From the IMG/VR virus record IMGVR_UViG_3300037842_000594, positions 1 through 32,314 of that record: a DNA stretch of 32,314 nt, one strand, 5' to 3'. Origin of the DNA: a virus. Made by a program: the position numbers and the translations under genes. The notes under the pieces are model-generated. The model saw nothing but the letters and a program-made list of their open reading frames with translations. It searched no databases and was not told the DNA's origin. Positions 8,742 to 15,985 of this stretch are shown here, piece after piece. How positions within the stretch are numbered: the stretch's first letter is position 1; each line of letters begins with the position of its first letter.

Positions 8742-9057
8742 AACTTCTTAAACTCCAATTCGTGCCTTCATCTGAAATTAACGTAATATCACCGTCACTA
8801 CAAGTTGATGCGTTGCCGTGTTGTGTTAACTTACTAATATCTTTGAATATCATTTCAACTAGTTCACCGTCTTTAACATACACATTATAGTTTGCTTGTG
8901 TATAAACTTCCACACCGACTACAATGTAATCACCGTCCACTACATCCATACTATAAAATAATGGTTGTCCATTATCTTTATTATAGTACAGCATATACTT
9001 AGATACTACCTTAGTAGTATTCTTCATATTACTTATTGCTTTAAAAAAATTGCTCAT
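8731..9057 (-). CDS. Small protein of unknown function (108 aa)
   Basis: A soluble, mainly beta-looking small protein (SKYMLYYNKDNGQPLFY at 19-35, DGDYIVVGVEVYTQANYNVYV at about 42-62) with no signal peptide or membrane segment. I do not recognise a family. It has a single cysteine (ASTCSDG, about residue 86). It is held between two glycosyltransferase-like genes with 17-nt and 11-nt overlaps, which argues that it is real and co-expressed. It could be a partner, a regulator or a substrate of the neighbouring enzymes; nothing in the sequence decides this. No leader/core cleavage motif such as a double-glycine was seen, so a classical RiPP precursor is not supported. An alternative start at the internal Met (residue 11) is possible. 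Confidence 0.72.
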   Translation of the reverse strand: MSNFFKAISNMKNTTKVVSKYMLYYNKDNGQPLFYSMDVVDGDYIVVGVEVYTQANYNVYVKDGELVEMIFKDISKLTQHGNASTCSDGDITLISDEGTNWSLRSYDN

Positions 9058-9856
9058 AATGCTTATTTAATACCTTACTAAAATCTTTAACTTGATAATG
9101 AAATGGGTACATCTGCTCTACGGTATCAATCCTAATACGAGATTTGTTTAACTCGTATACCATTTCCTTTGTCCAATCTTCGTCTGCAAGGAAGTTGATA
9201 TGCCCTTTCATATGAATCATACTTGGATAAGATGTGTTTGGTAATGTTACGTTCTCAATTCCCATAATTGTACTAGCGATTGCATACACAACATCGGTTG
9301 TTCCTGGGTCTGTATGACCACCTTTAATAGTTTTTTTAACTTCGTTCCAATTATTAAAAATATCTTTAACTAAGTTAAAAAAGGTTTGTGCAGTTTCGCT
9401 TAAACGCCAATATGTTATTGCGTTGTACACATCAGGTAAATTATTAACATCAAATATCTTTCGATAATGCCTACTAGTAGTGTACTCATTTAAATAGTTT
9501 CTTGCCCCTGTTGAAATTACTACATCTCGCTTCTCAAGCATCGTCCACCAATGTTCAATACTGTGTGGAATAATCATATCTGCTTCTAACTTAATTGTTT
9601 GTCTAAACGGACTTGCATAGAATACTTGCCAATCATTCTTTAACTTCCAATCACTATCGGGTGCTTGGTCACCATACGGTAATGGCACTACATAATCAAA
9701 TACTTCGTTAGTAACATCACTAGAAGTAACTAAACAAATCTTAGCATTTGGTGTATGTAATTTAATACTACGGGCAAGTGCTAACGCACAATCTACATAA
9801 TCAGTTTCCTGTGTGTTGTCTGCAACAATTAAGTATCCGCGTTCTTCTTTAAGCAT
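9041..9856 (-). CDS. Glycosyltransferase-like protein (271 aa)
   Basis: The opening GYLIVADNTQETDYVDCALALARSIK... followed by KICLVTSS (39-46) is the usual first part of GT8-like or nucleotide-diphospho-sugar transferase folds. The segment QTIKLEADMIIP places E91-A92-D93 where the DxD metal motif is expected, with EAD in place of DAD. The middle contains GGHTDPGTTDVVYA (~178-191) and the end HMKGHINF (~217-224), plausible donor-binding and catalytic-loop stretches. It shares general layout with the gene directly upstream (9849-10667), so the two are probably distant paralogues. It overlaps neighbours by 8 and 17 nt. Sugar and acceptor unknown; the altered first acidic position leaves catalytic activity less certain than for the neighbour. 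Confidence 0.68.
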   Translation of the reverse strand: MLKEERGYLIVADNTQETDYVDCALALARSIKLHTPNAKICLVTSSDVTNEVFDYVVPLPYGDQAPDSDWKLKNDWQVFYASPFRQTIKLEADMIIPHSIEHWWTMLEKRDVVISTGARNYLNEYTTSRHYRKIFDVNNLPDVYNAITYWRLSETAQTFFNLVKDIFNNWNEVKKTIKGGHTDPGTTDVVYAIASTIMGIENVTLPNTSYPSMIHMKGHINFLADEDWTKEMVYELNKSRIRIDTVEQMYPFHYQVKDFSKVLNKHYEQFF

Positions 9857-10667
9857 GTATCACCTTGTCTAATGCAAACTTATTAATGAAGTGGAAATCT
9901 GTTCCGTTAATAATTGACTTATAAGGCTTCTTCTCTCCATTGATGGTCTTTGTGTATGAAATTTTAAACTTAGTATCATCTAACTGTTCTAAATCAACAT
10001 CATCATACGCACTAGGCATAGCCCATGGTATTGTTGGTATTGCATCTAGTTTGTGTCCATAAAGGATACTTAGTGATATACTAACAATAAAATCATTTCG
10101 CATTATATTCCCACTAAACTTATACAAATTACTATAATGTGCGTAGTTATCTTTGACCATTTCCATTAACTGAAACATTTCTTTGCCCATTTTGGATTTT
10201 CTAAAGAACAACACAGTTGCCCAATAGTGAGGGAACTTATGCTTGCCGAATGTGTTATATGGTGCGAACCTGTTTGTTCCTGTGATATCGTATACATCTC
10301 TATGACACAAAACATCGTGCTTAGATTCAAACACTCTTAGCAATTGGTCACTGTTAACAACGTAATCGCTATCAATTGCAATAGTTTCGTCGTACGGCGA
10401 TAAGTTATACGACTGAAATCTATTTGAGTTATACCACGTACCAACGTTGCCTTCTTCTGTGTGCTTGAAGTTTCTTTGTCCTCCAGAAATAGCATCACTT
10501 AGAATAAGATTATGTTTGAATTTTCTTCCGTTAATACTCTTTGTATCTGTGATAATAGTAACAGGTAAATCTAAGTACGTATTAACACGGTCGGCGACCC
10601 AATCTGCTTGTTCCAAGTAATCAATTTTTTCGTTGCTGAACGCAAATATTAAAATACCACGTGTCAT
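9849..10667 (-). CDS. Glycosyltransferase-like protein with DSD motif (272 aa)
   Basis: Begins with a hydrophobic strand GILIFAFS and VTIITDT (36-42), then YDETIAIDSDYVV with D99-S100-D101 as the likely DxD motif of a GT-A glycosyltransferase. Later blocks such as HYWATVLFFRKS (~147-158) and FSGNIMRNDFIVS (~184-196) fit the region that shapes the acceptor site, and a terminal FHFINK supplies a possible metal-ligand histidine. It starts as ATGA overlapping the stop of the 101-aa gene and is followed with 8-nt overlap by another glycosyltransferase-like gene, so it belongs to the same operon. It might glycosylate a virion fibre protein or build part of a surface glycan; this is inference from position next to tail-fibre genes. 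Confidence 0.72.
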   Translation of the reverse strand: MTRGILIFAFSNEKIDYLEQADWVADRVNTYLDLPVTIITDTKSINGRKFKHNLILSDAISGGQRNFKHTEEGNVGTWYNSNRFQSYNLSPYDETIAIDSDYVVNSDQLLRVFESKHDVLCHRDVYDITGTNRFAPYNTFGKHKFPHYWATVLFFRKSKMGKEMFQLMEMVKDNYAHYSNLYKFSGNIMRNDFIVSISLSILYGHKLDAIPTIPWAMPSAYDDVDLEQLDDTKFKISYTKTINGEKKPYKSIINGTDFHFINKFALDKVIHA

Positions 10668-10969
10668 CTTTGTCGACTAACCTCATCATATTCATTAACC
10701 CAAGCGTTCATTTGTTCTTGATAACGTTCTTTAGCACTATGTAATAGTTCAGTTCGGTTAACTTGACATGGGTTGCCGTACGTGTCACATATCACAATAT
10801 CATCGGTACTAAATGCTGTAAGTAGTGTGATTAACTCAGGGTTAGCACACCACATACCTCCACTCAATGCAAATAACATCTTTGCTTCGTATTTCTCTTT
10901 AAGAACTTGCTTCGCGGATTCGTAATCAAAACGTTCTTTTACTGTTTGTGTTAGATTTTCTATATTCAT
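10664..10969 (-). CDS. Conserved-type small protein, first gene of the modification operon (101 aa)
   Basis: I take the ATG at 10969 as start. The longer in-frame ATG at 11014 lies inside the stem-loop of a Rho-independent terminator and adds 15 residues of low plausibility (MPFFNACSLCK...). The product is small, charged and soluble, with a VKERFDYESAKQVLKEKYEAK helix early on, SGGMWCANPELITLL in the middle, DTYGNPCQVNR and a helical C-terminus (AKERYQEQMNAW). I associate this pattern with small hypothetical proteins of marine T4-like phages but know no function. It is followed by an ATGA overlap into a glycosyltransferase-like gene, so it is the promoter-proximal member of the radical SAM/glycosyltransferase operon. 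No catalytic motif was seen. Confidence 0.72.
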   Translation of the reverse strand: MNIENLTQTVKERFDYESAKQVLKEKYEAKMLFALSGGMWCANPELITLLTAFSTDDIVICDTYGNPCQVNRTELLHSAKERYQEQMNAWVNEYDEVSRQR

Positions 10970-11002
10970 ATTACTACTTATTTTACATAAGGAACACGCA
11001 TT

Positions 11003-11029
11003 AAAAAAGGGCAATTAAGCCCTTTTTTT
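11003..11029 (-). terminator. Rho-independent terminator after the tail-fibre block
   Basis: A perfect 10-bp inverted repeat AAAAAAGGGC / GCCCTTTTTT with an AATTAA loop, ending in a U-run on the minus-strand transcript. It lies 23 bases downstream of the stop at 11052 and would end the structural-gene transcript. Being symmetrical, it could also work in the other direction. Confidence 0.85.
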
Positions 11030-11051
11030 ACCTAATTAATATTTTAATTAA

Positions 11052-11990
11052 TTATGAATCAGTGTATGTTACTGTTGCAGTAGGTGTTCCCCAAGATTTA
11101 GAAATATATGTAGTACTAGGCTGTCTAATAGTCAAATTACATTGAATATTAAGATTAATTGTTTCATCTTGTGTTGCGCCTGAGTTACCTGATGTATTTG
11201 CATTATCAAATAATTTCACTTCAATAATAACGTTACTTGAAGTGTAATGATATCTACATGTAATGTAGTTCGAAGTGTACAAGTACGTTGAATCGTACTG
11301 CTTAAACAATTCCTGCCATGAACCAGTGAGGTTGAAGAAACCTGTGTTTGATTCTGTTGTCACTGAACCTGCACCACCCTTCTTATCACAACCTTGGTAT
11401 GATGTTCCTGCTAATGTAACTGATGTTGCAGGACCAGAAGAACCAGCTGATGTTAACCAAACTGTACCAAAGTTTGAGATTAGGTTACCCCAACCAGTAT
11501 CTTTAGAACCTGAACCGCCACCTTGGTTCGTAAAGTTAATACCAATCATACCACCACAGTTGAAGAACTCTCTTGCTTCCGTGTCGTTTGCAAAGTCTGT
11601 AGTAGCAGTGAATGTTGTATGAGTATTCCACGTTGTGGTGTTATTACTACTTGCAGTAATATCAGAACCATGTGCATGCACGTTACCACGGTTAGTAGTA
11701 CATGTTGAAATGTCACCCGATAAATCTGCTAATGCACTTATTGTATTACCTGCACTAACCGTAGAAAATGAAATACCTAAAGTTGCTTGGTGACTGCCAA
11801 TAGTCTCAAGTCTACTCAATAATGTTTCCCATTGTGTTGCTGTAATTGATGCTCCTGCACTGACTGAACTCAATGCACTCCCTTGACCATAACCCGTATT
11901 ACCCGATGCTGTCCCCCAAATACTATTAATATCTGTTGAAAAACCATTGTAATGGTCGTCTAATATATTTCCACCTGCTGAATAAGCCAT
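11052..11990 (-). CDS. Virion structural / fibre-type protein (312 aa)
   Basis: Rich in Gly, Ser, Thr and Asn with few charged residues, as expected for an extracellular beta-structured fibre or decoration protein. The N-terminus (AGGNILDDHYNGFSTDI, then INSIWGTASGNTGYGQ and ITATQWETLLSRLETIG) resembles small structural proteins I associate with marine T4-like phages. Cys at ~97, ~144, ~201, ~245 and ~283 are scattered. The C-terminal half (residues ~200-312) looks like beta-strands ending in ATVTYTDS. An AGGA ribosome binding site lies 8 bases before the ATG. It is the last gene before the terminator at 11003-11029, so it closes the tail-fibre block. The exact location in the virion is not known. 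Confidence 0.75.
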   Translation of the reverse strand: MAYSAGGNILDDHYNGFSTDINSIWGTASGNTGYGQGSALSSVSAGASITATQWETLLSRLETIGSHQATLGISFSTVSAGNTISALADLSGDISTCTTNRGNVHAHGSDITASSNNTTTWNTHTTFTATTDFANDTEAREFFNCGGMIGINFTNQGGGSGSKDTGWGNLISNFGTVWLTSAGSSGPATSVTLAGTSYQGCDKKGGAGSVTTESNTGFFNLTGSWQELFKQYDSTYLYTSNYITCRYHYTSSNVIIEVKLFDNANTSGNSGATQDETINLNIQCNLTIRQPSTTYISKSWGTPTATVTYTDS

Positions 11991-12047
11991 ATTTTTTTTC
12001 CTATAGTTTAGTTTTGAAACACGTCAAGATTGCCTTGGCGCTAAGTC

Positions 12048-13526
12048 TTAATTGACCTTCACTATTGCTTCTATTGTTCCATTGCCTGTTGTTGTTTTTG
12101 TTTCTAATGACCTACCAATAACATTAAATGCAGTAATTTCACTTTGCGTTGCCGCTCTTGCAAAACCATTACCTGCTGATACCAATCTGTCCCCTTTCAT
12201 TACCTTTCCTGTAACTTTCACAGGAACTCTCCCATTAATTGCAATTGGTGGATGTGTGTCACTATTTCCTGCACCAGCATTCATTAAATACGCCGCATTC
12301 GTGCTTATTACACCAAATACATTGTCTGTTAATTCTTCAATTACTTCTGTAATTTCATTAATTCCACCCAACTCAACGACTGTTCCTGCTTCATATACGT
12401 CGTCTGCTTCAAAGCGCTCTGCTAAGTCAGCGTATTGTGCCGTTGAAGCGACGCCATTAAACGTAGTTGCATATACATTTTGAAATTTCAATGCGTTTGA
12501 ACCAAAGTCACGAGTATTATTTATATCAGGTGTAATATCCCCTGTAATTGTATTTGACCCATCACGTGATAATCCAGATGCTCCAGCACCACTTACTTGA
12601 CCATCTACGTAAGATTTTGTAGCAACTCCCAAACTTGCAGTTGGGTCAGCATTTACCAATGCCTTTCCTGTTGCTCCATCTATCGTAATAACCGTGGTCT
12701 GAACACCACCATCATTAACTGATAACTCCAAGTCACCATCTGATGTTATATTTTTAAAAGATACGTCACTTCCACTAACACTTATAGACGCATCACTATC
12801 TGCACCAACTGATAAACCACTATCATTAAGAACACCCATCGTACCACTCGTGGTATCGTTTGCAGTAGACCTTAAGAAATCAGTTGAATTTAAATTATCT
12901 AATTTATCTGAATTAGATGCAGTTCCTTGAAACATTGCCCCAGTAACTGTGCTTGATATTTGAAATCCAGGCTTAATAGTTGCAAATCCTGTAATTCCCA
13001 ACGAAGGGGTAAATTCAGCATCATCACTAATGAATGCCATAGCCAAATTTTCAATTGAAAATTTAACTACTACGTGGTCAACTGCACCATCGTCTGTTAC
13101 TGTAACCACTTCTGGACCTGACGTACCTACACCCACTGATGTTGGAGGTCCAACTAATACAAATGATGAACCGTTATAAATTCTTAATTGATTATTAGCA
13201 CTATCAAACCATAAGTCACCAGACGTCAATGATGATGCCGGCTCTGCACCAGACACCTTTACACTACTGATTGGTTTAAATTCTGAACCGTTATAAACGT
13301 TCAATACCGTACTAGTAGTATCATACCAAAGCTGACCTGCTAGTGGACTGCCTGGTGCAGATGAATTGGCACTATTCTCCAAAATCTTAACAAAATTTTC
13401 ACCAAGAAATTCGCCATACCCCGCATAGTTTCTACCAACAACGGTAATACTACTAGTCGTATCAACTGTGCCATCTGCTACAGTTGTGAATATACTTCCA
13501 TTTGTTTTATTAATTACATATGACAT
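12048..13526 (-). CDS. Tail-fibre protein, paralogue of 14506-15975 (492 aa)
   Basis: The N-terminal ~130 residues contain two repeats of the type GQLWYDTTSTVLNVYNGSEFK and GDLWFDSANNQLRIYNGSSF, a pattern common in phage fibre proteins. Residues ~215-315 are a shaft-like segment (GVLNDSGLSVG, VSFKNITSDGDLELS, ADPTASLGVATKSYVDGQV) almost the same as in the gene at 14506-15975. The C-terminal ~130 residues (YADLAERFEADDVYEAG, VFGVISTNAAYLM, GRVPVKVTGKVMKGD) resemble the C-terminal module found in some phage fibres and reminiscent of Peptidase_G2-type autoproteolytic domains; the identification is tentative. Preceded by three tandem late-promoter-like units and a weak GGA ribosome binding site. 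Confidence 0.82.
   Translation of the reverse strand: MSYVINKTNGSIFTTVADGTVDTTSSITVVGRNYAGYGEFLGENFVKILENSANSSAPGSPLAGQLWYDTTSTVLNVYNGSEFKPISSVKVSGAEPASSLTSGDLWFDSANNQLRIYNGSSFVLVGPPTSVGVGTSGPEVVTVTDDGAVDHVVVKFSIENLAMAFISDDAEFTPSLGITGFATIKPGFQISSTVTGAMFQGTASNSDKLDNLNSTDFLRSTANDTTSGTMGVLNDSGLSVGADSDASISVSGSDVSFKNITSDGDLELSVNDGGVQTTVITIDGATGKALVNADPTASLGVATKSYVDGQVSGAGASGLSRDGSNTITGDITPDINNTRDFGSNALKFQNVYATTFNGVASTAQYADLAERFEADDVYEAGTVVELGGINEITEVIEELTDNVFGVISTNAAYLMNAGAGNSDTHPPIAINGRVPVKVTGKVMKGDRLVSAGNGFARAATQSEITAFNVIGRSLETKTTTGNGTIEAIVKVN
12706..12761 (-). repeat. 56-nt perfect repeat shared by the two tail-fibre genes (copy 2 at 15113-15168)
   Basis: The two 56-base tracts are identical on direct reading and code for the same segment of both fibre proteins (NITSDGDLELSVNDGG). 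A second identical stretch (about 26 bases) begins at 12811 and at 15218 with the same 2407-base offset. Confidence 0.85.
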
Positions 13527-13537
13527 ATGATTTTTCC

Positions 13538-13576
13538 AATGTATTTATTTAATGTATTTATTTAATGTATTTATGT
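13538..13576 (-). repeat. Three tandem 13-nt units containing late-promoter-like AATAAATA/CATAAATA
   Basis: On the plus strand the unit aatgtatttattt starts at 13538, 13551 and 13564; the third ends ...tatgt. Read on the minus strand each unit offers NATAAATAC (CATAAATAC in the most upstream copy, AATAAATAC in the other two), close to the T4 late promoter TATAAATA. The array fills the gap between the stop at 13579 and the start at 13526. It may give several late transcription starts for the tail-fibre gene, or be a simple tandem expansion. Confidence 0.7.
13568..13575 (-). promoter_or_regulatory. Late-promoter-like octamer CATAAATA upstream of tail-fibre gene
   Basis: The minus strand reads CATAAATA, one base from the T4 late consensus TATAAATA. 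The same octamer occurs before 16726 and before 32115. It lies 41 bases upstream of the ATG at 13526, a normal distance for a late transcript with a leader. Confidence 0.5.
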
Positions 13577-13578
13577 TA

Positions 13579-14502
13579 TTAATCCCAATCCCAAGTTTGC
13601 ATAGTTTCTATACTTGGTAAAAATACGATATTAACTGTTCCATTGCCACCATTGTCATTATTGGCTATTCCTATAAGTGGGCTCACACCTTGAATAAAAT
13701 CCTCATTATAATAACTAGAACCTGCTTCACCAGGATATCCATCACTATCATAAGAACCCATGTATGCGCCACCATCTCCACCAGGTACGCCGGCACCACC
13801 ACCACCACCTGCGCCACCATCTCCAGTGCCACAATTTGCTCCATTACCACCTACAGTATCCATACTAGAACCTCCTGCTAACACAAGCATAGTAGTAACA
13901 CTTGAACTGTCCTTTCCTTTTGCTTGACTTGAAGATAATTGTGCTTGATTACCACTTCCCGAACCACCAGAACCAGACCCAGCAACCATAACCAATGTAC
14001 CATCAGGCATAGAAATGGATGTTGAACCACCGCCACCGCCTCCACCACCTGATGAACCATGTGCACCAGCATTTCCGCCATTTCCACCATTTCTATGCCC
14101 TGCGCCACCATCTCCACCCGATGCAGATGATGCATGTCCTTGTCCATTGCCACCAACAGCACCAACAACATAACTCAACGTTGTAAATGGTTCCACGTCT
14201 ATAGTTCCACCCATAACAGCACCTGCACCACCAGGACTAGATGCGTGACTACCATCACCTCCACCCGAACCACCGTTTGCGCCAGTTATTATACATATCG
14301 CACGGTATGCTCCTTGGGGGACTACATAAGTTCCCGCTCCTGTCGTAGTAATAGTGGCAGTAACAATATCATATAATGATGTTTGCCAAATTCCGTCTTT
14401 CTTAATGTACACTTCTTTGCAACGGCGCCACGACCCCGAGTCCTTGATATGGACTTCAGTCGCTTCTTCCCAACTACCTGAATGCTTTATACTTAATGGC
14501 AT
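13579..14502 (-). CDS. Glycine-rich adhesin-like fibre protein (307 aa)
   Basis: The N-terminal ~45 residues hold three short repeats of one unit (IKHSGSWEEATEV, HIKDSGSWRRCKEV, YIKKDGIWQ). Residues ~55-80 form a beta-rich segment (TITTTGAGTYVVPQGAYRA). From ~84 to ~265 the protein is extremely rich in Gly, including an eight-Gly run and many GGxGG blocks spaced by short strands, before a hydrophobic C-terminal strand (TVNIVFLPS). This composition recalls the gp38-type adhesins of T2/S16-like phages, in which polyglycine type II helices carry the receptor-contacting loops. That is an analogy by composition, not a demonstrated homology. The gene sits between two paralogous tail-fibre genes, where a receptor-binding tip protein would be expected. 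Confidence 0.75.
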   Translation of the reverse strand: MPLSIKHSGSWEEATEVHIKDSGSWRRCKEVYIKKDGIWQTSLYDIVTATITTTGAGTYVVPQGAYRAICIITGANGGSGGGDGSHASSPGGAGAVMGGTIDVEPFTTLSYVVGAVGGNGQGHASSASGGDGGAGHRNGGNGGNAGAHGSSGGGGGGGGSTSISMPDGTLVMVAGSGSGGSGSGNQAQLSSSQAKGKDSSSVTTMLVLAGGSSMDTVGGNGANCGTGDGGAGGGGGAGVPGGDGGAYMGSYDSDGYPGEAGSSYYNEDFIQGVSPLIGIANNDNGGNGTVNIVFLPSIETMQTWDWD

Positions 14503-14505
14503 AAT

Positions 14506-15975
14506 TTAATATCTGTACCAAATATCGCCATCGGAACCACCACTTGGTGCTCCCGTGCTCACAGTACGTGTTCCGTATCCATTAGTTGAGGCTCCTGATG
14601 TAACCGAAGAAACTTGTGCATCAACATATGCTTTGGTAGATGCATGTAACGCGGAAGTTGGGTCTGCGCTTAGTGTTAACTTACCAGTCATTGTATCGCC
14701 TGCTTTAGCAACCTTCAATGATACACCTGAAGAGGTCACTTCACTATCAACGTACTGTTTCGTTGCCGAATGCATTGCATTCGTTGGGTTTGCATTTAAA
14801 GTTAAATGACCCGTCATAATATCGCCTGCTTTAGCAACCTTTAACGCTAATCCAGATATGTTTGCACTTGCAACATTTCCTATTTCTGTTTCTACCTCAG
14901 CAAATGTGTCGTATCCCGCACCAGCACCACTTTTCAATGTTGTGATTAAACCATCTGAATATGCATTTGACGTTGAAACTGCACTACCTGAAATTGGTCC
15001 AACTGCTGTATCAACATACTGCTTAGTAGCAATACCCAATGCATCTGATGGGTCAGCATTTACTGACGCTTTACTAGTTGCACCATCAATTGTAATGACA
15101 GGAGTTTGTACTCCACCATCATTAACTGATAACTCCAAGTCACCATCTGATGTTATATTTTTAAAAGACACATCGTTACCACTAACACTAATTGTACAAT
15201 CACTATTAGTACCAATTGATAAACCACTATCATTAAGAACACCTAGTGTTCCGGACGTAGTGTCATTTGCAATTGCACTTAAAAAATCAGTACTAGCAAA
15301 TCCACTTAATGATGTTGCTTCTCCATGAAACTGTGCATTTGAAACAGCACTTGATAATTGAATTCCAGGCTTAATAGTAGTCGTAAATCCTGTAAATTGA
15401 CTACCTACTGCCAATGTAAATGTCGCATCCTTACTAATAGTTGCAACAACATCCGAATTTGCTGGTGTTCCTGGCTCTGAATTATAGATTTTGGTGATTA
15501 AATGATTGTTACCCAAACTATCCTCAACACTTTCCACAATAGGACCAGATTTTCCATCTACTTCAGAATATATAGGTCCAACTAATATAAAACTAGCGCC
15601 ACTGTAAACTTTTAATTGGTCATTGGTCGTATCAAACCACAAATCACCTGTGGTTGGACTAGATGGTTGAGATGCACTAATATTTGCTCCGCCCAATGGT
15701 TTAAATACTGTTCCATTGAATACACCTATCGTACTTGGAGATACTCCACTTACTGCACTTGCTGATGTATTAAACCAAAGTTGACCAGAAACAGGATTAG
15801 TTGGTGCTACTGCATTAGCATGATTTTCCAATAACTTAATAAAGTTTTCAGCGAAAACCTCACCATAAGATGTAACATTCTTACCTACAAGTGTAACACT
15901 GTACGTGGAATCTTTTATGCCATCCTCAACCAGTTTTGCTACTGTTCCGTTTGTAAAATTAACTTCGTATGCCAT
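14506..15975 (-). CDS. Tail-fibre protein with repeated ATKxYVD motifs (489 aa)
   Basis: The N-terminal part (FTNGTVAKLVEDGIKDSTY; GQLWFNTS; GDLWFDTTNDQLKVYSG) aligns with the start of the 12048-13526 protein. The middle part shares GVLNDSGLSIG, VSFKNITSDGDLELS and VITIDGA with it. The C-terminal third contains two full copies of a fibre repeat (VAKAGDIMTGHLTLNANP..ATKQYVD and VAKAGDTMTGKLTLSADP..STKAYVD, residues ~375-460) plus an earlier partial copy (ATKQYVDTAV). It ends in GSDGDIWYRY, a common tail-fibre terminus. It is led by a good AGAGG ribosome binding site 5 bases before the ATG, overlapping the upstream stop. Probably forms a trimeric fibre; which host structure it meets is unknown. 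Confidence 0.85.
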   Translation of the reverse strand: MAYEVNFTNGTVAKLVEDGIKDSTYSVTLVGKNVTSYGEVFAENFIKLLENHANAVAPTNPVSGQLWFNTSASAVSGVSPSTIGVFNGTVFKPLGGANISASQPSSPTTGDLWFDTTNDQLKVYSGASFILVGPIYSEVDGKSGPIVESVEDSLGNNHLITKIYNSEPGTPANSDVVATISKDATFTLAVGSQFTGFTTTIKPGIQLSSAVSNAQFHGEATSLSGFASTDFLSAIANDTTSGTLGVLNDSGLSIGTNSDCTISVSGNDVSFKNITSDGDLELSVNDGGVQTPVITIDGATSKASVNADPSDALGIATKQYVDTAVGPISGSAVSTSNAYSDGLITTLKSGAGAGYDTFAEVETEIGNVASANISGLALKVAKAGDIMTGHLTLNANPTNAMHSATKQYVDSEVTSSGVSLKVAKAGDTMTGKLTLSADPTSALHASTKAYVDAQVSSVTSGASTNGYGTRTVSTGAPSGGSDGDIWYRY

Positions 15976-15980
15976 AATAT

Positions 15981-15985
15981 CCTCT
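15981..15985 (-). promoter_or_regulatory. Ribosome binding site AGAGG for the 489-aa tail-fibre gene
   Basis: The minus strand reads AGAGG five bases before the ATG at 15975 and overlaps the TAG stop of the preceding gene (15984-15986). It supports the chosen start. Confidence 0.6.

Noticed and set aside
8731-9057. The 108-aa protein as a RiPP-type precursor for the radical SAM enzymes.
   Set aside because: No leader/core boundary, no repeated core, no Cys- or Gly-rich tail; it looks like a folded globular protein. Kept only as an open possibility.
10970-11014. A longer start (ATG at 11014) for the 101-aa gene.
   Set aside because: It lies within the stem of the terminator at 11003-11029, and the added residues look like chance translation. 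The ATG at 10969 gives a normal protein start.
12022-12040. Imperfect hairpin between the two fibre genes (CGTCAAG / CTTGGCG) as a terminator.
   Set aside because: The stem has a mismatch on the transcribed strand and no U-run follows.
12052-12483. Long open frame on the plus strand opposite the tail-fibre gene (143 codons); similar ones at 14858-15328 and 30835-31272.
   Set aside because: These are antisense shadows of strongly supported minus-strand genes; they have no recognisable motifs and no ribosome binding site, and would be the only plus-strand genes in the window.
13690-14376. Thr/Ile/Cys-rich plus-strand frames and a Leu/Val/Met-rich minus-strand frame over the glycine-rich gene.
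   Set aside because: The repetitive composition is the product of reading glycine-codon-rich DNA in other frames.
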